From CAZSWR01 sp964610885 (GTDB lineage Bacteria > Bacteroidota > Ignavibacteria > Kapaibacteriales > UBA2268), in contig CAZSWR010000008.1 of NCBI GenBank assembly GCA_964610885.1, forward strand, positions 1-57,508: 57,508 nucleotides of DNA, in the 5' to 3' direction. Positions 15,361 to 24,290 of this stretch are shown in pieces; positions within the stretch are counted from its first letter, which is position 1; every line of letters starts with the position of its first letter. Position numbers and translations under genes: made by a program. The notes below the pieces were generated by a model. It ran no database searches. It saw only the letters and a program-made list of their open reading frames with translations, and was not told the origin of the DNA.

Positions 15361-18300
15361 TTGCTTGCCAAAGATTTCGACCAAAGCCTGCACGCCCCTT
15401 GTGTTGAGTGGAATATTCACCGCAAAGGCCTGATAGTTTGCCTGATAGTTTGCCTGCCGATTCTTCACGCTGAAAATAACTTTCGTCCGCGAATTCATGT
15501 CGTTGGCGCGGGCGGCCATTTTTTCGATATGTTCGCGAGTGATCTTTTCCAAGTCGATCCAGATATTGATGCCCCGCGCGAAACGTCCGGCCGCTTCGTC
15601 CACGCTCATAATCTGTTCCACAATGATTTTCAGCTTTTCGCCATCGCTTTCGGCCTTGCCTGTAACCACCACGATCGCGTCGTTGTCGATGTAGCCCTTG
15701 AACTGGGTGTAGGTCTTGCTCCACAGCACCAATTCGGCTTTGCCCACAGCGTCCTCCAATTGCACGAAAGCAATGGTATTGCCGCGTTTGTCCAGCTGAG
15801 TCCTGAACGAAGAAATAAGTCCGCATACGCGCACCTGCTGGCCGATCAGTGGGCTTTCCACTTCGTTGAGCTTCAGGTTCGAGCAGACGTCCAAGAAAGC
15901 TGAAACTGCATTGAGCGGGTGGCCGCTGACGTAGAAGCTAAGGTACTCTTTTTCCTTTTCGAGCCGTTCTTTGTCTGCCCAGGGCTTGATTTTCGGAAGA
16001 GGCGGCTCTGATAAGTCGTGTTCGGAACCACTGCCGAAAAGGCTGTCCATCGACGAATTGCTTGATTGGGCAAACACCTTGGCGTACTCGATTCCCGGTT
16101 CGATTGCGGCGAAATACTGCGCGCGGTGCCCGTCTCCCATCGAATCGAAAGCCCCGGCGCAGACCAGCGCTTCGAGCGAACGTTTGTTCACGGCCTTGGT
16201 GTCCACCCTTGCCACAAAATCAAAAAATGACGAGAAAGGCTTCTCTTTCCGGGCTTCGATTATTGAATCCACCGCGCTGACGCCAACGTTTTTAATTGCT
16301 GCCATGCCGAAGAGAATCGTGTTTCCCGTAGCCGAAAATTGCGTGTAGGAGCGGTTCACGTCCGGCGGGAAAACCTTGATGTCCAAGCTCTCGGCTTCGT
16401 CCACCAGTTGGACAATCTTGGCCTGGTCGTTCAGCTCGGCTGTCATGTTTGCCGCGAGGAACTCGGCCGGGTAATGCGCCTTCAGGTAGGCAGTTTGGTA
16501 GGCGACGTAGGAATACGCGAGCGAGTGGGATTTGTTGAAGCCATAGCTTGCGAATTTTTCAATCAAATCGAAGATCTCGTTAGCCAATTTCTCTTTAATG
16601 CCGCGTTCATTGGCGCCATCGATGAATTGTGGCTTCATCTTGGCCATGACGGCAATATTTTTCTTTCCCATTGCCTTACGCATAATGTCCGCTTGGCCGA
16701 GCGTGAAGCCGCCGATGTCCTGCGCGAGCTGCATAACTTGCTCTTGGTAAACAATGATGCCGTAGGTGTTTTTCAGTGATTTTTCCATCAGCGGGTGCAG
16801 GTACTCGATCGGCTTTTTCCCGAGCTTGCGGTCGATGAAGTCGGGGATATTGTCCATCGGGCCGGGGCGGTATAGCGCGTTCATAGCAGTGATTTCTTCG
16901 ATCGAGCGCGGCTTGAGTTGCCGCAAATACTCCTGCATACCCTTCGATTCGAACTGGAACACGGCCAGAGTGGAACCGTTCGAGAGCAAATCGAAAGTTG
17001 CATCGTCGTCGAGCGGGATCGCATCGATGTCGATTTTCTCGCCCGTATTGCGCTCGATCATTTCGAGTGTGTGGTCGAGTATCGAAAGGGTCTGCAAACC
17101 GAGAAAGTCCATCTTGAGCAGCCCGGCCCGCTCGAGGTCGGCCATGGAATACTGAGTCTGGATGTCCACGCCCTGCTTTTTCGTGGTGGCCGTCCGAATG
17201 ACAGGCACATAGTTCGTGATGTCCCCCGGGGCAATAACCACTCCTGCGGCGTGGGTGCCCGTGTGGCGGTAGAAGCCCTCGAGCAACATCGAATACTCCA
17301 ATAGCTGCCTCAGTTTCGGGTCTTGCGTATCCTTCAGCCATGCCAAATCGGGCAATTCGAGTGCTTCCTTGATTGGCTTGACTTTGCCCTGAATTGTGGG
17401 TATCTTGGCGGTGATTTGGTTGATTTCGGTATGCGGGATGCCGAGCACGCGCCCAACGTCCTTCAGCACGAGTTTCGACGACAGCTTGCCGAACGTAACA
17501 ATCTGGGCAACAGAGGACTCGCCGTATTTCTGCTTAACGTATTCGATAACAATCTCGCGCTTCTCGTCGTTGAAATCGATGTCGATATCAGGCATTGAGA
17601 TACGTTCCGGGTTCAAAAAGCGCTCGAAGAGCAAATCGTAGCGCAACGGATCGACGTTCGTAATTTTAAGGCAAAACGCCACGAGCGACCCGGCAGCCGA
17701 ACCGCGGCCCGGCCCGACGCTGACGCCCAAGTCTCGCGCGGCATTGATGAAGTCCTGGACGATGAGGAAATAGCCCGAGAAGCCCATTTTCGTGATGACG
17801 CCCATTTCGTAGTCGAAGCGGCTGCGGATCTCCGGCGTGATCTCCTGAAAGCGCTCCCGGAGGCCTTTCTCGGCCAATTCGAGTATGTATTCGTCCAGAT
17901 TCGTCGCGGCGGAAGTAACCGGAATCGGGAATTCGGGCATATATAGTTTTTCCTCGAAAGAGAAATCAATCTTTTCGGCTATTTCGAGTGTGCTTTTGAT
18001 TGCTTCCGGGAAATCGCGGAACAGCTCGCACATCTGCTTCTGCGATTTGAAATACATTTCGGGCGTGCGGTAGCGGAGCTTGTAGATGTCGATATTGGCG
18101 GCGTCCTGCGACGATATATCTTTTATATACAGCAAAACGTTGTGGGCGATGGCGTGTTCTTGCTTTTCGTAATGCACATCGTTCGTAGCCACGAGTTTGA
18201 TGCCGAGTTCGCGAGCGATTTTCGGCACGTCCCGCAGAATGATCTTGTCTTCGTCGAGGCCGTGGTTCTGCAATTCCAGATAGAAGTCTTCGCCAAAAAG

Positions 18301-18804
18301 GTTTTTGTACCAGGCAGCCCTTTCGAGTGCAGTTTGGTAATCGCCCGAGACGAGCGGCGAGCTGACCACGCCGGCGATGCAGGCCGAAAGGGCGATGACG
18401 CCCTCGTGGTGGCGTTCGAGCAGTTCTTCGTCGATGCGGGGCTTGTAGTAATAGCCCTCGAGGTTCCCCAAGGACGTAAGTTTTATCAGGTTCCGATAGC
18501 CTATTTCATTTTTTGCGAGCAGTACCAGGTGGAAGTAATTCTTCTTTTTCGTGCCGGCCTTGCCAGCCGTGCGGTCGAAACGCGAGCCATTGGCCACGTA
18601 TGCTTCGTAGCCGATAATTGGTTTGATGCCGTTGTCTTTGCACTTGCTGAAGAATTCCAAGGAGCCGAACATGACGCCGTGGTCTGTTAGCGCGCAGGCT
18701 TTCTGGCCGTCTGCGGCAGCGGCTTTGGCCAATTGGGTCGGCGTGCAGGCGGCGTCGAGCAATGAATAATGCGTGTGATTGTGAAGATGTATGAATTCGC
18801 TCAT
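15340..18804 (-). CDS. dnaE: DNA polymerase III alpha subunit
   Basis: Replicative polymerase subunit, 1154 aa from the ATG of MSEFIHLHNHTHYSLLDAA; the longer frame from 18864 adds 20 unlikely residues. Domains: PHP (1 to about 220, HLHNHTHYS...LTDHGVMFG), palm/catalytic core with GPGRGSAAGSL and the MPDIDIDFNDEKR acid motif (near residue 405), fingers with MNALYRPGPM and FNKSHSLAYSYVAYQTAYLKAHYP, and a helix-hairpin-helix region. An OB-fold lies near residue 1000 (VRVCGLISSFRTQLDKRG...FVQLEDAVGKAELVLW). The C-terminal tail contains a tandem NYQANYQA from a duplicated 12-mer. DnaE1 type without a proofreading domain. It stands alone; coaBC lies 230 bp upstream on the same strand. Confidence 0.97.
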   Translation of the reverse strand: MSEFIHLHNHTHYSLLDAACTPTQLAKAAAADGQKACALTDHGVMFGSLEFFSKCKDNGIKPIIGYEAYVANGSRFDRTAGKAGTKKKNYFHLVLLAKNEIGYRNLIKLTSLGNLEGYYYKPRIDEELLERHHEGVIALSACIAGVVSSPLVSGDYQTALERAAWYKNLFGEDFYLELQNHGLDEDKIILRDVPKIARELGIKLVATNDVHYEKQEHAIAHNVLLYIKDISSQDAANIDIYKLRYRTPEMYFKSQKQMCELFRDFPEAIKSTLEIAEKIDFSFEEKLYMPEFPIPVTSAATNLDEYILELAEKGLRERFQEITPEIRSRFDYEMGVITKMGFSGYFLIVQDFINAARDLGVSVGPGRGSAAGSLVAFCLKITNVDPLRYDLLFERFLNPERISMPDIDIDFNDEKREIVIEYVKQKYGESSVAQIVTFGKLSSKLVLKDVGRVLGIPHTEINQITAKIPTIQGKVKPIKEALELPDLAWLKDTQDPKLRQLLEYSMLLEGFYRHTGTHAAGVVIAPGDITNYVPVIRTATTKKQGVDIQTQYSMADLERAGLLKMDFLGLQTLSILDHTLEMIERNTGEKIDIDAIPLDDDATFDLLSNGSTLAVFQFESKGMQEYLRQLKPRSIEEITAMNALYRPGPMDNIPDFIDRKLGKKPIEYLHPLMEKSLKNTYGIIVYQEQVMQLAQDIGGFTLGQADIMRKAMGKKNIAVMAKMKPQFIDGANERGIKEKLANEIFDLIEKFASYGFNKSHSLAYSYVAYQTAYLKAHYPAEFLAANMTAELNDQAKIVQLVDEAESLDIKVFPPDVNRSYTQFSATGNTILFGMAAIKNVGVSAVDSIIEARKEKPFSSFFDFVARVDTKAVNKRSLEALVCAGAFDSMGDGHRAQYFAAIEPGIEYAKVFAQSSNSSMDSLFGSGSEHDLSEPPLPKIKPWADKERLEKEKEYLSFYVSGHPLNAVSAFLDVCSNLKLNEVESPLIGQQVRVCGLISSFRTQLDKRGNTIAFVQLEDAVGKAELVLWSKTYTQFKGYIDNDAIVVVTGKAESDGEKLKIIVEQIMSVDEAAGRFARGINIWIDLEKITREHIEKMAARANDMNSRTKVIFSVKNRQANYQANYQAFAVNIPLNTRGVQALVEIFGKQNVKLIG

Positions 18805-19036
18805 TGTCGTATAATTGGTTGAAAGCAAACAATATAGCCAACGCTCCGAAATTTCGTTCGGCACGGGGCTTCATTTCCTTTTGCAAAATAAACTTCTCGG
18901 GTTAATAATCAAAAAATTGTGGATAAAAGATGATGTGGTGATGAATAAAAAACATCTCAATGTAGGGTCGGGTTCGAAACCCTCCTCATACACGTCTTTC
19001 TACTTGCTACTTGGACCTTTTTACTTGCAACTATTT
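18805..19036. other. dnaE-coaBC intergenic region
   Basis: About 230 bp, presumably containing the dnaE promoter (minus strand). It holds a GTAGGGTCGGGTTCGAAACCC palindromic repeat (about 18962-18982) and a GATGATGTGGTGATG scrap resembling the 8-bp satellite at 25491. No gene. Confidence 0.45.
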
Positions 19037-20416
19037 TCACACCATTTCGGCAATCTTGCCAATAATGAGTTCGGCGCATGTTTTCTTGGCCATCGGCGGA
19101 TACGGGACTGCCGGGGCATCGGCATAGACGAGTGTTACGGTGTTATCGTCCCCGCCGAAGCCGCTACGGTCCTTGTTGGCCGAATTTAGCACAATCATAT
19201 CGCAATTCTTTTCGGTGAGTTTCTTTTTCGCGTTTTCCAATTCGTTAGAGCTTTCGAGCGCGAATCCGATGACGATTTGCTTCGGTTTTTTCATTTTTCC
19301 GGCGGTGGCCAAGATGTCGCGAGTGGAGACCAGCTCGATAGTCATCGCGCTGCCTGTCTCGGCCTTTTTGATTTTGCCTTTGAAAGCTTCTTTCGGGGCG
19401 TAATCGGCCACGGCGGCCGCAAAAATTGCTATATCTGTTTGGGCGAATCGTGTCATCACCGCCTCGTACATCTGCGCGGCGGACTCCACGCGCACCAATT
19501 CGACAGACGGCGGCGTCGGCAGGCAGACAGGTCCCGAAACCAAAGTAACCAAAGCCCCGGCCCGAGAGGCAGCCTCGGCGAGGGCATAGCCCATTTTCCC
19601 GGAGGACATATTGCTGATGAAACGCACGTCGTCGATGCGCTCCACGGTGGGGCCGGCGGTGATGATGACGCGCTTGTTGTGAAGCATCTTGCCCGAGCGT
19701 GCGGCGGCCTTCATCAGTTCCAATTCCAATTCGGCTGTAAATTGGTCGTGCTCCACAGCCGAGGCCAGTGGGCGCGAGGACTTTTCCGCAGCTTGGCGGA
19801 TTTCTTTATCGGTAAATACTTGCGTGTGCGTCTCTACGCGAGGCTCAGTGTTTTTTTTTTCGAGCGTACGGATCAATTCATCAATAATAACGCTGATTTC
19901 CGGCATTCGCCCCGGCCCGACAAGCCCGCTGGCCAAGTCTCCGCTTTCCGGTTGAATAATCCGGGCGCCATAGCTGCGGAGTATTTCCGCATTGCGCTGG
20001 GTGGACGGGTGCATGTACATCGTGGAATCCATCGCCGGCGAAATTATCAGCGGCACCTGTGGCGGCAGCGCTATAGCGACTGTTACGAGCGAATTGTCGG
20101 CGATGCCATTGGCCAGCTTGCCCATAGTCGTGGCCGAGCACGGGACGATCATCATCGCGTCCGCCCAGTGGGCCAATTGAATGTGCCACGCGCCGCCGTT
20201 CTGGGTCTGCTCGTCGAACATTTCGCAAACCACCGGATTCTTCGACACGTTCGCCAGAGTGATCGGCGTTACAAATTCTTTTGCCGATGGCGTCATCACC
20301 ACGCTGACGTGAGCGCCTGCTTTGATCAGCTCACGAACGAGCAACGGAGATTTGTATGCTGCAATCGACCCCGTTACGCCGAGTATGATTTTTTTATTTT
20401 TCAGTATTGATTCCAT
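19037..20416 (-). CDS. coaBC: bifunctional phosphopantothenoylcysteine decarboxylase / phosphopantothenate-cysteine ligase
   Basis: Makes 4'-phosphopantetheine for coenzyme A in two steps. The 459-aa protein has the FMN-binding CoaC half first: ILGVTGSIAAYKSPLLVRELIKAGA, the active-site His in WHIQLAHWADAMM, VPCSATTMGKLANGIADNSL, and the PAMDSTMYMHPSTQRN substrate clamp. After a linker (about residues 190-245) comes the CTP-dependent CoaB half: RVIITAGPTVERIDDVRFISNMSSGKMGYALAEAA, AAAVADYAPK and KKKLTEKNCDMIVLNSANKD. A 60-residue charged insertion in the CoaC-CoaB linker (LEKKNTEPRVETHTQVFTDKEI...) is longer than usual. No operon partner is tightly spaced. Confidence 0.96.
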   Translation of the reverse strand: MESILKNKKIILGVTGSIAAYKSPLLVRELIKAGAHVSVVMTPSAKEFVTPITLANVSKNPVVCEMFDEQTQNGGAWHIQLAHWADAMMIVPCSATTMGKLANGIADNSLVTVAIALPPQVPLIISPAMDSTMYMHPSTQRNAEILRSYGARIIQPESGDLASGLVGPGRMPEISVIIDELIRTLEKKNTEPRVETHTQVFTDKEIRQAAEKSSRPLASAVEHDQFTAELELELMKAAARSGKMLHNKRVIITAGPTVERIDDVRFISNMSSGKMGYALAEAASRAGALVTLVSGPVCLPTPPSVELVRVESAAQMYEAVMTRFAQTDIAIFAAAVADYAPKEAFKGKIKKAETGSAMTIELVSTRDILATAGKMKKPKQIVIGFALESSNELENAKKKLTEKNCDMIVLNSANKDRSGFGGDDNTVTLVYADAPAVPYPPMAKKTCAELIIGKIAEMV

Positions 20417-20472
20417 GATGTTACCTTTTTTCCATAATTCATATTGACGGGCATGAGAAAAAAATAATGCTG

Positions 20473-21828
20473 CTACATCGAATTGTCGTTAGTCTCCCAA
20501 AGCGAGACCGCCGGAATGAAGCGGAAGGCCAGCATTATAAGCAGAATGAAGGCTCCGGCCGTTCCCGCGAAAATCGAGATTTCCGTCAGCGTGGGGATGT
20601 AAACCGCCTCGGCGCAGTTTGTGCGGGCGGCCTCGAGCGAAGGGACAATGAAAGAGAACCGCTCGCACCACATACCGAACGTGATCAGTATGCAGATCGG
20701 GATAATAGCTTTTGGCGATGTTCGGGCGCGGAGGCTCCAAAAGGCGTGGGGCAGCGCCAGCACGCAGGCGAGAGCAGATAGGGTGAACGGCAGGTTGGCC
20801 GTGGAGAAACGGGCCGCGAGCGCTTGCCAGTCGGATGGATTCTTTGATGCGGCCAGCCCGGCAAGGTCCGCCAGGAATAGAAAACCGAGCATCAGGGCCG
20901 TGGCCAGTATCGATTTGCAAAGATTGTCGAGGTTGTAATCGGTGATAACTGCTCCCAATTTGAAACTATATCGAAGCAATACCGTCAGAAGGGCCACCAT
21001 CGCGCAACCGGAGAAAATTGCCCCGGCAACGAAGTAAATCGGGAAAATTGTGGAATGCCAGCCCGAGACGTCCGTTACGGCGAAATCGAACGAGACCACA
21101 GAATGCACCGAGACGACGAGCGCCGTGGCCAGTCCGGCCAACAGCTTGTATGCCCTTGCGTGGGCCGCCCTCTGGCGTGACGAATCGTTCCATCCGAGCG
21201 AGAGAAGTTCGTAGAAGTATCTCTTGCGCTTCGAGCGCAGGTGCGGCCCGACGCGGTAGAGATCGGGGATCATGCCCATGTACCAAAAAATCACCGATAC
21301 AGCGAAATAGGTTCCTATTGCCATGATGTCCCACACGATCGGCGAGCGGAAATTGGGCAGAAGGCCCATTTGGTTCGGGTACGGGAGCAACCAATACCAA
21401 GCGAAGTGCGGCCGTCCGGCGTGGATGAACGGGAAAAATGCAGCGCAGCAGAGCGCGACCAAGGTCATAAGCTCGGCACTGCGATTGATCGAATTGCGCC
21501 AATGGCTGCCGAAAAGCAAGAGTATCGCCGAAACGAAAGTGCCTGCGTGGCCGATTCCGATCCAAAACACGAAATTTGTGATATCGACTGCCCAAGGGAC
21601 TGCGTTGTTAATGCCCCACGAGGCCAGCCCCAAATCGAAAGTCGAGGCGACACCGAGGGCGCCCCACAGGACGAGCACACAGGCCACGGCCATAACTGCC
21701 ATATACCTTTGGGATTTGGGCTTGTTGATCCGGTGAACGATTATTTCTATGTTTTCTGTGGTGCCGGGCACAAATACTCTTTCGATTGCTATGGAAACAA
21801 TTCTGCCTACGGAAAACAGCTCTTGCAT
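20473..21828 (-). CDS. NrfD/PsrC-family membrane protein, ActC-like (alternative complex III)
   Basis: 451 aa with about ten membrane spans. Hallmarks are GINNAVPWAVDITNFVFWIGIGHAGTFVSAILLLFGSHWRNSINRSAE, LLPYPNQMGLLPNFRSPIVWDIMAI, SVHSVVSFDFAVTDVSGWHSTIFPIYFVAGAIFSGCAM and GMWCERFSFIVPSL. These match ActC, the quinol-interacting NrfD-type subunit of alternative complex III, better than PsrC or NrfD proper. ActC normally lies in actABCDEF. Here it is alone, between coaBC and a divergent HD hydrolase, with no actA, actB, cytochrome c or oxidase genes. It may be a second copy, or the complex may be split. Quinol oxidation is inferred from family only. Confidence 0.75.
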   Translation of the reverse strand: MQELFSVGRIVSIAIERVFVPGTTENIEIIVHRINKPKSQRYMAVMAVACVLVLWGALGVASTFDLGLASWGINNAVPWAVDITNFVFWIGIGHAGTFVSAILLLFGSHWRNSINRSAELMTLVALCCAAFFPFIHAGRPHFAWYWLLPYPNQMGLLPNFRSPIVWDIMAIGTYFAVSVIFWYMGMIPDLYRVGPHLRSKRKRYFYELLSLGWNDSSRQRAAHARAYKLLAGLATALVVSVHSVVSFDFAVTDVSGWHSTIFPIYFVAGAIFSGCAMVALLTVLLRYSFKLGAVITDYNLDNLCKSILATALMLGFLFLADLAGLAASKNPSDWQALAARFSTANLPFTLSALACVLALPHAFWSLRARTSPKAIIPICILITFGMWCERFSFIVPSLEAARTNCAEAVYIPTLTEISIFAGTAGAFILLIMLAFRFIPAVSLWETNDNSM

Positions 21829-21958
21829 TCAAACCAATAGATTCGTATGCCATTGCAAAACTAAATATTATTTAAGAATATTCTTTAAAATATTTCATTG
21901 CAAAAGGAAATTAATTAAATTTGTTTTTTATGCTTTATTGAAATTTATAGCTAAATAT

Positions 21959-24181
21959 ATGAGTGCACAAAAACCTACACTTTACGACAACCTGACAAGC
22001 AAGGCAGTCCAACAGCCGGCAGCAACGCACGGCAAGCGAAGCCAAATGGTTATCAAGATTCTGATATTCGCCTTCACGATCGCCGCCTGCTCGTTTTTCT
22101 TTTCGTTCCACCTGAGCAAGCAAATCAACGAGAGCAAGGAATACTCTTCGGATCCGAACTACATTTGGGCGGGACAGACCGTCGAAGCAGAGTTTTCATT
22201 CCCCATCTACAAAACCGAAGAAGACCTGCGCAGCGAGGAAAACGCAGCCCGAATGAACGCTCTCAAGGTGTTCATCAACGAAAAGGACGCCTTCACACAG
22301 GCCAGCGAAAAGTTGGACAATATCATGTATCGAATGGCGGACTCGAACTCTTCGATGGGCCAAAGCCTGATGAGGATGATGACCGACAAGAAAGCCAAAA
22401 AGGCAATAACCGAAAGCACCAAAGAAAAGCAGTTGGCTATGAATTCCATCAAAAATGAATTAACTGCTTTCATCGAAACGATATACAAAGGCGGGCTTAT
22501 TAGTTCGTCTCGCGAGAATTTGCAGAAGAACGAAATTATTGTGAAGCTATCCGACAATCAGGAAATGATTTTCCCGACGTTGAACCTGACGGATTCCGTG
22601 TCGTACGTCGAGAAGGCACAAAGCTGGTTCAAGCTGAACCTTCAGCCCGACCAAGTGCAGACAGCAATGGAAATCGCGCTTCAGCTCCAAGTGCCCAACT
22701 TGAAGTATTCGCCGGAGCTGACCAAACAAGCCGAAGAAATGGCTGTCCGTTCGGTTACGCAAACGGAGGGCATCGTCAGGAAAGGCGAAATCATCGTGGA
22801 GAAGGGCCAGAAAGTTACCGAAAAGATTCAAAACAAGCTCCGTTCGTACGAGAAATCCCGTTTTATGAAGAACGAATCGAATTATTCAATTGGCATGTAC
22901 TTAGGCTCTTTGGGGCATTCGGCACTCGTTTTCTCCATCATGATCATCTATCTGTTCTATATTCGCCGCAAGATTTACAACAACAACGTCGAGGTGGCGA
23001 CCATATCCGCGATGATCGTATTGGTGGCGGCCTTTGCTTGGTTTTCGATGGAGATCCCTATGCGGCTGCCGTCGGAATACCTGATACTGCTGCCCGCGCT
23101 CTCTATGCTCGGGGCGATCGTTTTCGATTCGCGAACGGCCTTCTACATCACGGTTACCATGGCGCTCGTGGTTTCGGGCGTCCGAGGGAACGATTACGAC
23201 ACGGCCACGTCGATGATGTTTGCCGGTACGCTGGCCGCCTACACAGTCCGGGACATACAGAACCGCACGCAGATGTTCAAATCCATATTCTTTATCTTCA
23301 TCGGATTTGCCGTTCCGATCACTTTCTTCGGATTGGAACGCGCCACTGAGACGATGACAACGGTTTACCGGCTGCTGATCGCACTTCTGAATTCAATTGT
23401 CTCTCCACTTTTCACTTTTGGTATGTTGTTCCTTCTGGAGCGATTTACTTCTCTGACGACGGACCTGCGGCTGAGCGAATTCAATGAATTGAACCATCCG
23501 CTGCTCATCAAACTGAGCGAATTGGCGCCGGGAACGTACCAGCACACGCTTTCGCTAGCGGCATTGGCACAGAAATGCGCATTTGCAATCTCTGCCAACG
23601 AGTTGCTTGCCCGCGTTGGGGCCTATTACCACGACATCGGGAAAATATCGCGCGCCGAGTACTTCGCCGAAAACCAAGTCGATTTCGGGAACAAACACGA
23701 CATGCTACCGCCAAAGAAGAGCGCCGACGCCATTCGCAACCACGTCATCGAGGGCCAGAGCTTGGCGCGGACATACAAACTGCCGCAACGCATCATTGAC
23801 TTCATTCCAATGCACCACGGCACTACGCTCATCAAGCACTTCTATTTCAAAGCAATAGAAGAGGCCACCGGCAAAGAGATTCGCGAAGAGGATTTCCGCT
23901 ACCCGGGGCCAAAGCCAAACTCGAAAGAAACCGCAATCGTGATGATCTGCGACACCGCCGAAGCCCTTTCGCGCGTTTTCAGCGAAAACAAAGAGGAGCT
24001 CGAAAAGGCTATCGACAAATCGATCAAGGACAAACTTTCCGACGGCCAATTCGACGAGTGCGACCTGACGATGAAGGACATACAAGTGATTCGCGAGACG
24101 TGCATCAAGAACCTTGCCGGAGTCAGCCACCAAAGGGTCAAATACAAAGACTCGCCCGAGGCGGCATCCGCACCCAAATAG
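21959..24181 (+). CDS. 7TM-HD phosphohydrolase, PgpH/YqfF type (c-di-AMP phosphodiesterase)
   Basis: 740 aa from the ATG MSAQKPTLYDNL; the frame from 21749 adds residues inside the divergent gene. One N-terminal span (IKILIFAFTIAACSFFF) is followed by a large extracytoplasmic 7TMR-HDED domain (about 60-290). Then come about seven spans (MYLGSLGHSALVFSIMIIYLFY to LLIALLNSIVSPLFTFGMLFLLERF), and a cytoplasmic HD domain. Metal ligands: H in YQHTL, HD in AYYHDIGK (near residue 557), H in HVIEG and HH in MHHGTTL. Members hydrolyse c-di-AMP, implying potassium and osmotic or wall-stress signalling. Divergent from the ActC-like gene. The 3' region contains small palindromes (GAAGCCAAGGCTTC). Confidence 0.88.
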   Translation: MSAQKPTLYDNLTSKAVQQPAATHGKRSQMVIKILIFAFTIAACSFFFSFHLSKQINESKEYSSDPNYIWAGQTVEAEFSFPIYKTEEDLRSEENAARMNALKVFINEKDAFTQASEKLDNIMYRMADSNSSMGQSLMRMMTDKKAKKAITESTKEKQLAMNSIKNELTAFIETIYKGGLISSSRENLQKNEIIVKLSDNQEMIFPTLNLTDSVSYVEKAQSWFKLNLQPDQVQTAMEIALQLQVPNLKYSPELTKQAEEMAVRSVTQTEGIVRKGEIIVEKGQKVTEKIQNKLRSYEKSRFMKNESNYSIGMYLGSLGHSALVFSIMIIYLFYIRRKIYNNNVEVATISAMIVLVAAFAWFSMEIPMRLPSEYLILLPALSMLGAIVFDSRTAFYITVTMALVVSGVRGNDYDTATSMMFAGTLAAYTVRDIQNRTQMFKSIFFIFIGFAVPITFFGLERATETMTTVYRLLIALLNSIVSPLFTFGMLFLLERFTSLTTDLRLSEFNELNHPLLIKLSELAPGTYQHTLSLAALAQKCAFAISANELLARVGAYYHDIGKISRAEYFAENQVDFGNKHDMLPPKKSADAIRNHVIEGQSLARTYKLPQRIIDFIPMHHGTTLIKHFYFKAIEEATGKEIREEDFRYPGPKPNSKETAIVMICDTAEALSRVFSENKEELEKAIDKSIKDKLSDGQFDECDLTMKDIQVIRETCIKNLAGVSHQRVKYKDSPEAASAPK

Positions 24182-24290
24182 CGGAAGCCAAGGCTTCTGT
24201 TCGGCTTGCCCCGAAAATGCAGGGGCTTGTGTTTGACGGAAAAATTGATTCGTGAATAAAATGAATTCTAAGATAAAATGAAGCAGCCTT

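Noticed and set aside
16676..17341. 221-aa minus frame within dnaE and several 120-250-aa frames in kdsA, atpA and tpiA regions
   Set aside because: Alternative-frame shadows of conserved genes, caused by codon bias lowering stop frequency.
19277..20410. 377-aa plus-strand frame opposite coaBC
   Set aside because: Shadow frame rich in His/Arg; coaBC on the other strand has full catalytic motifs.
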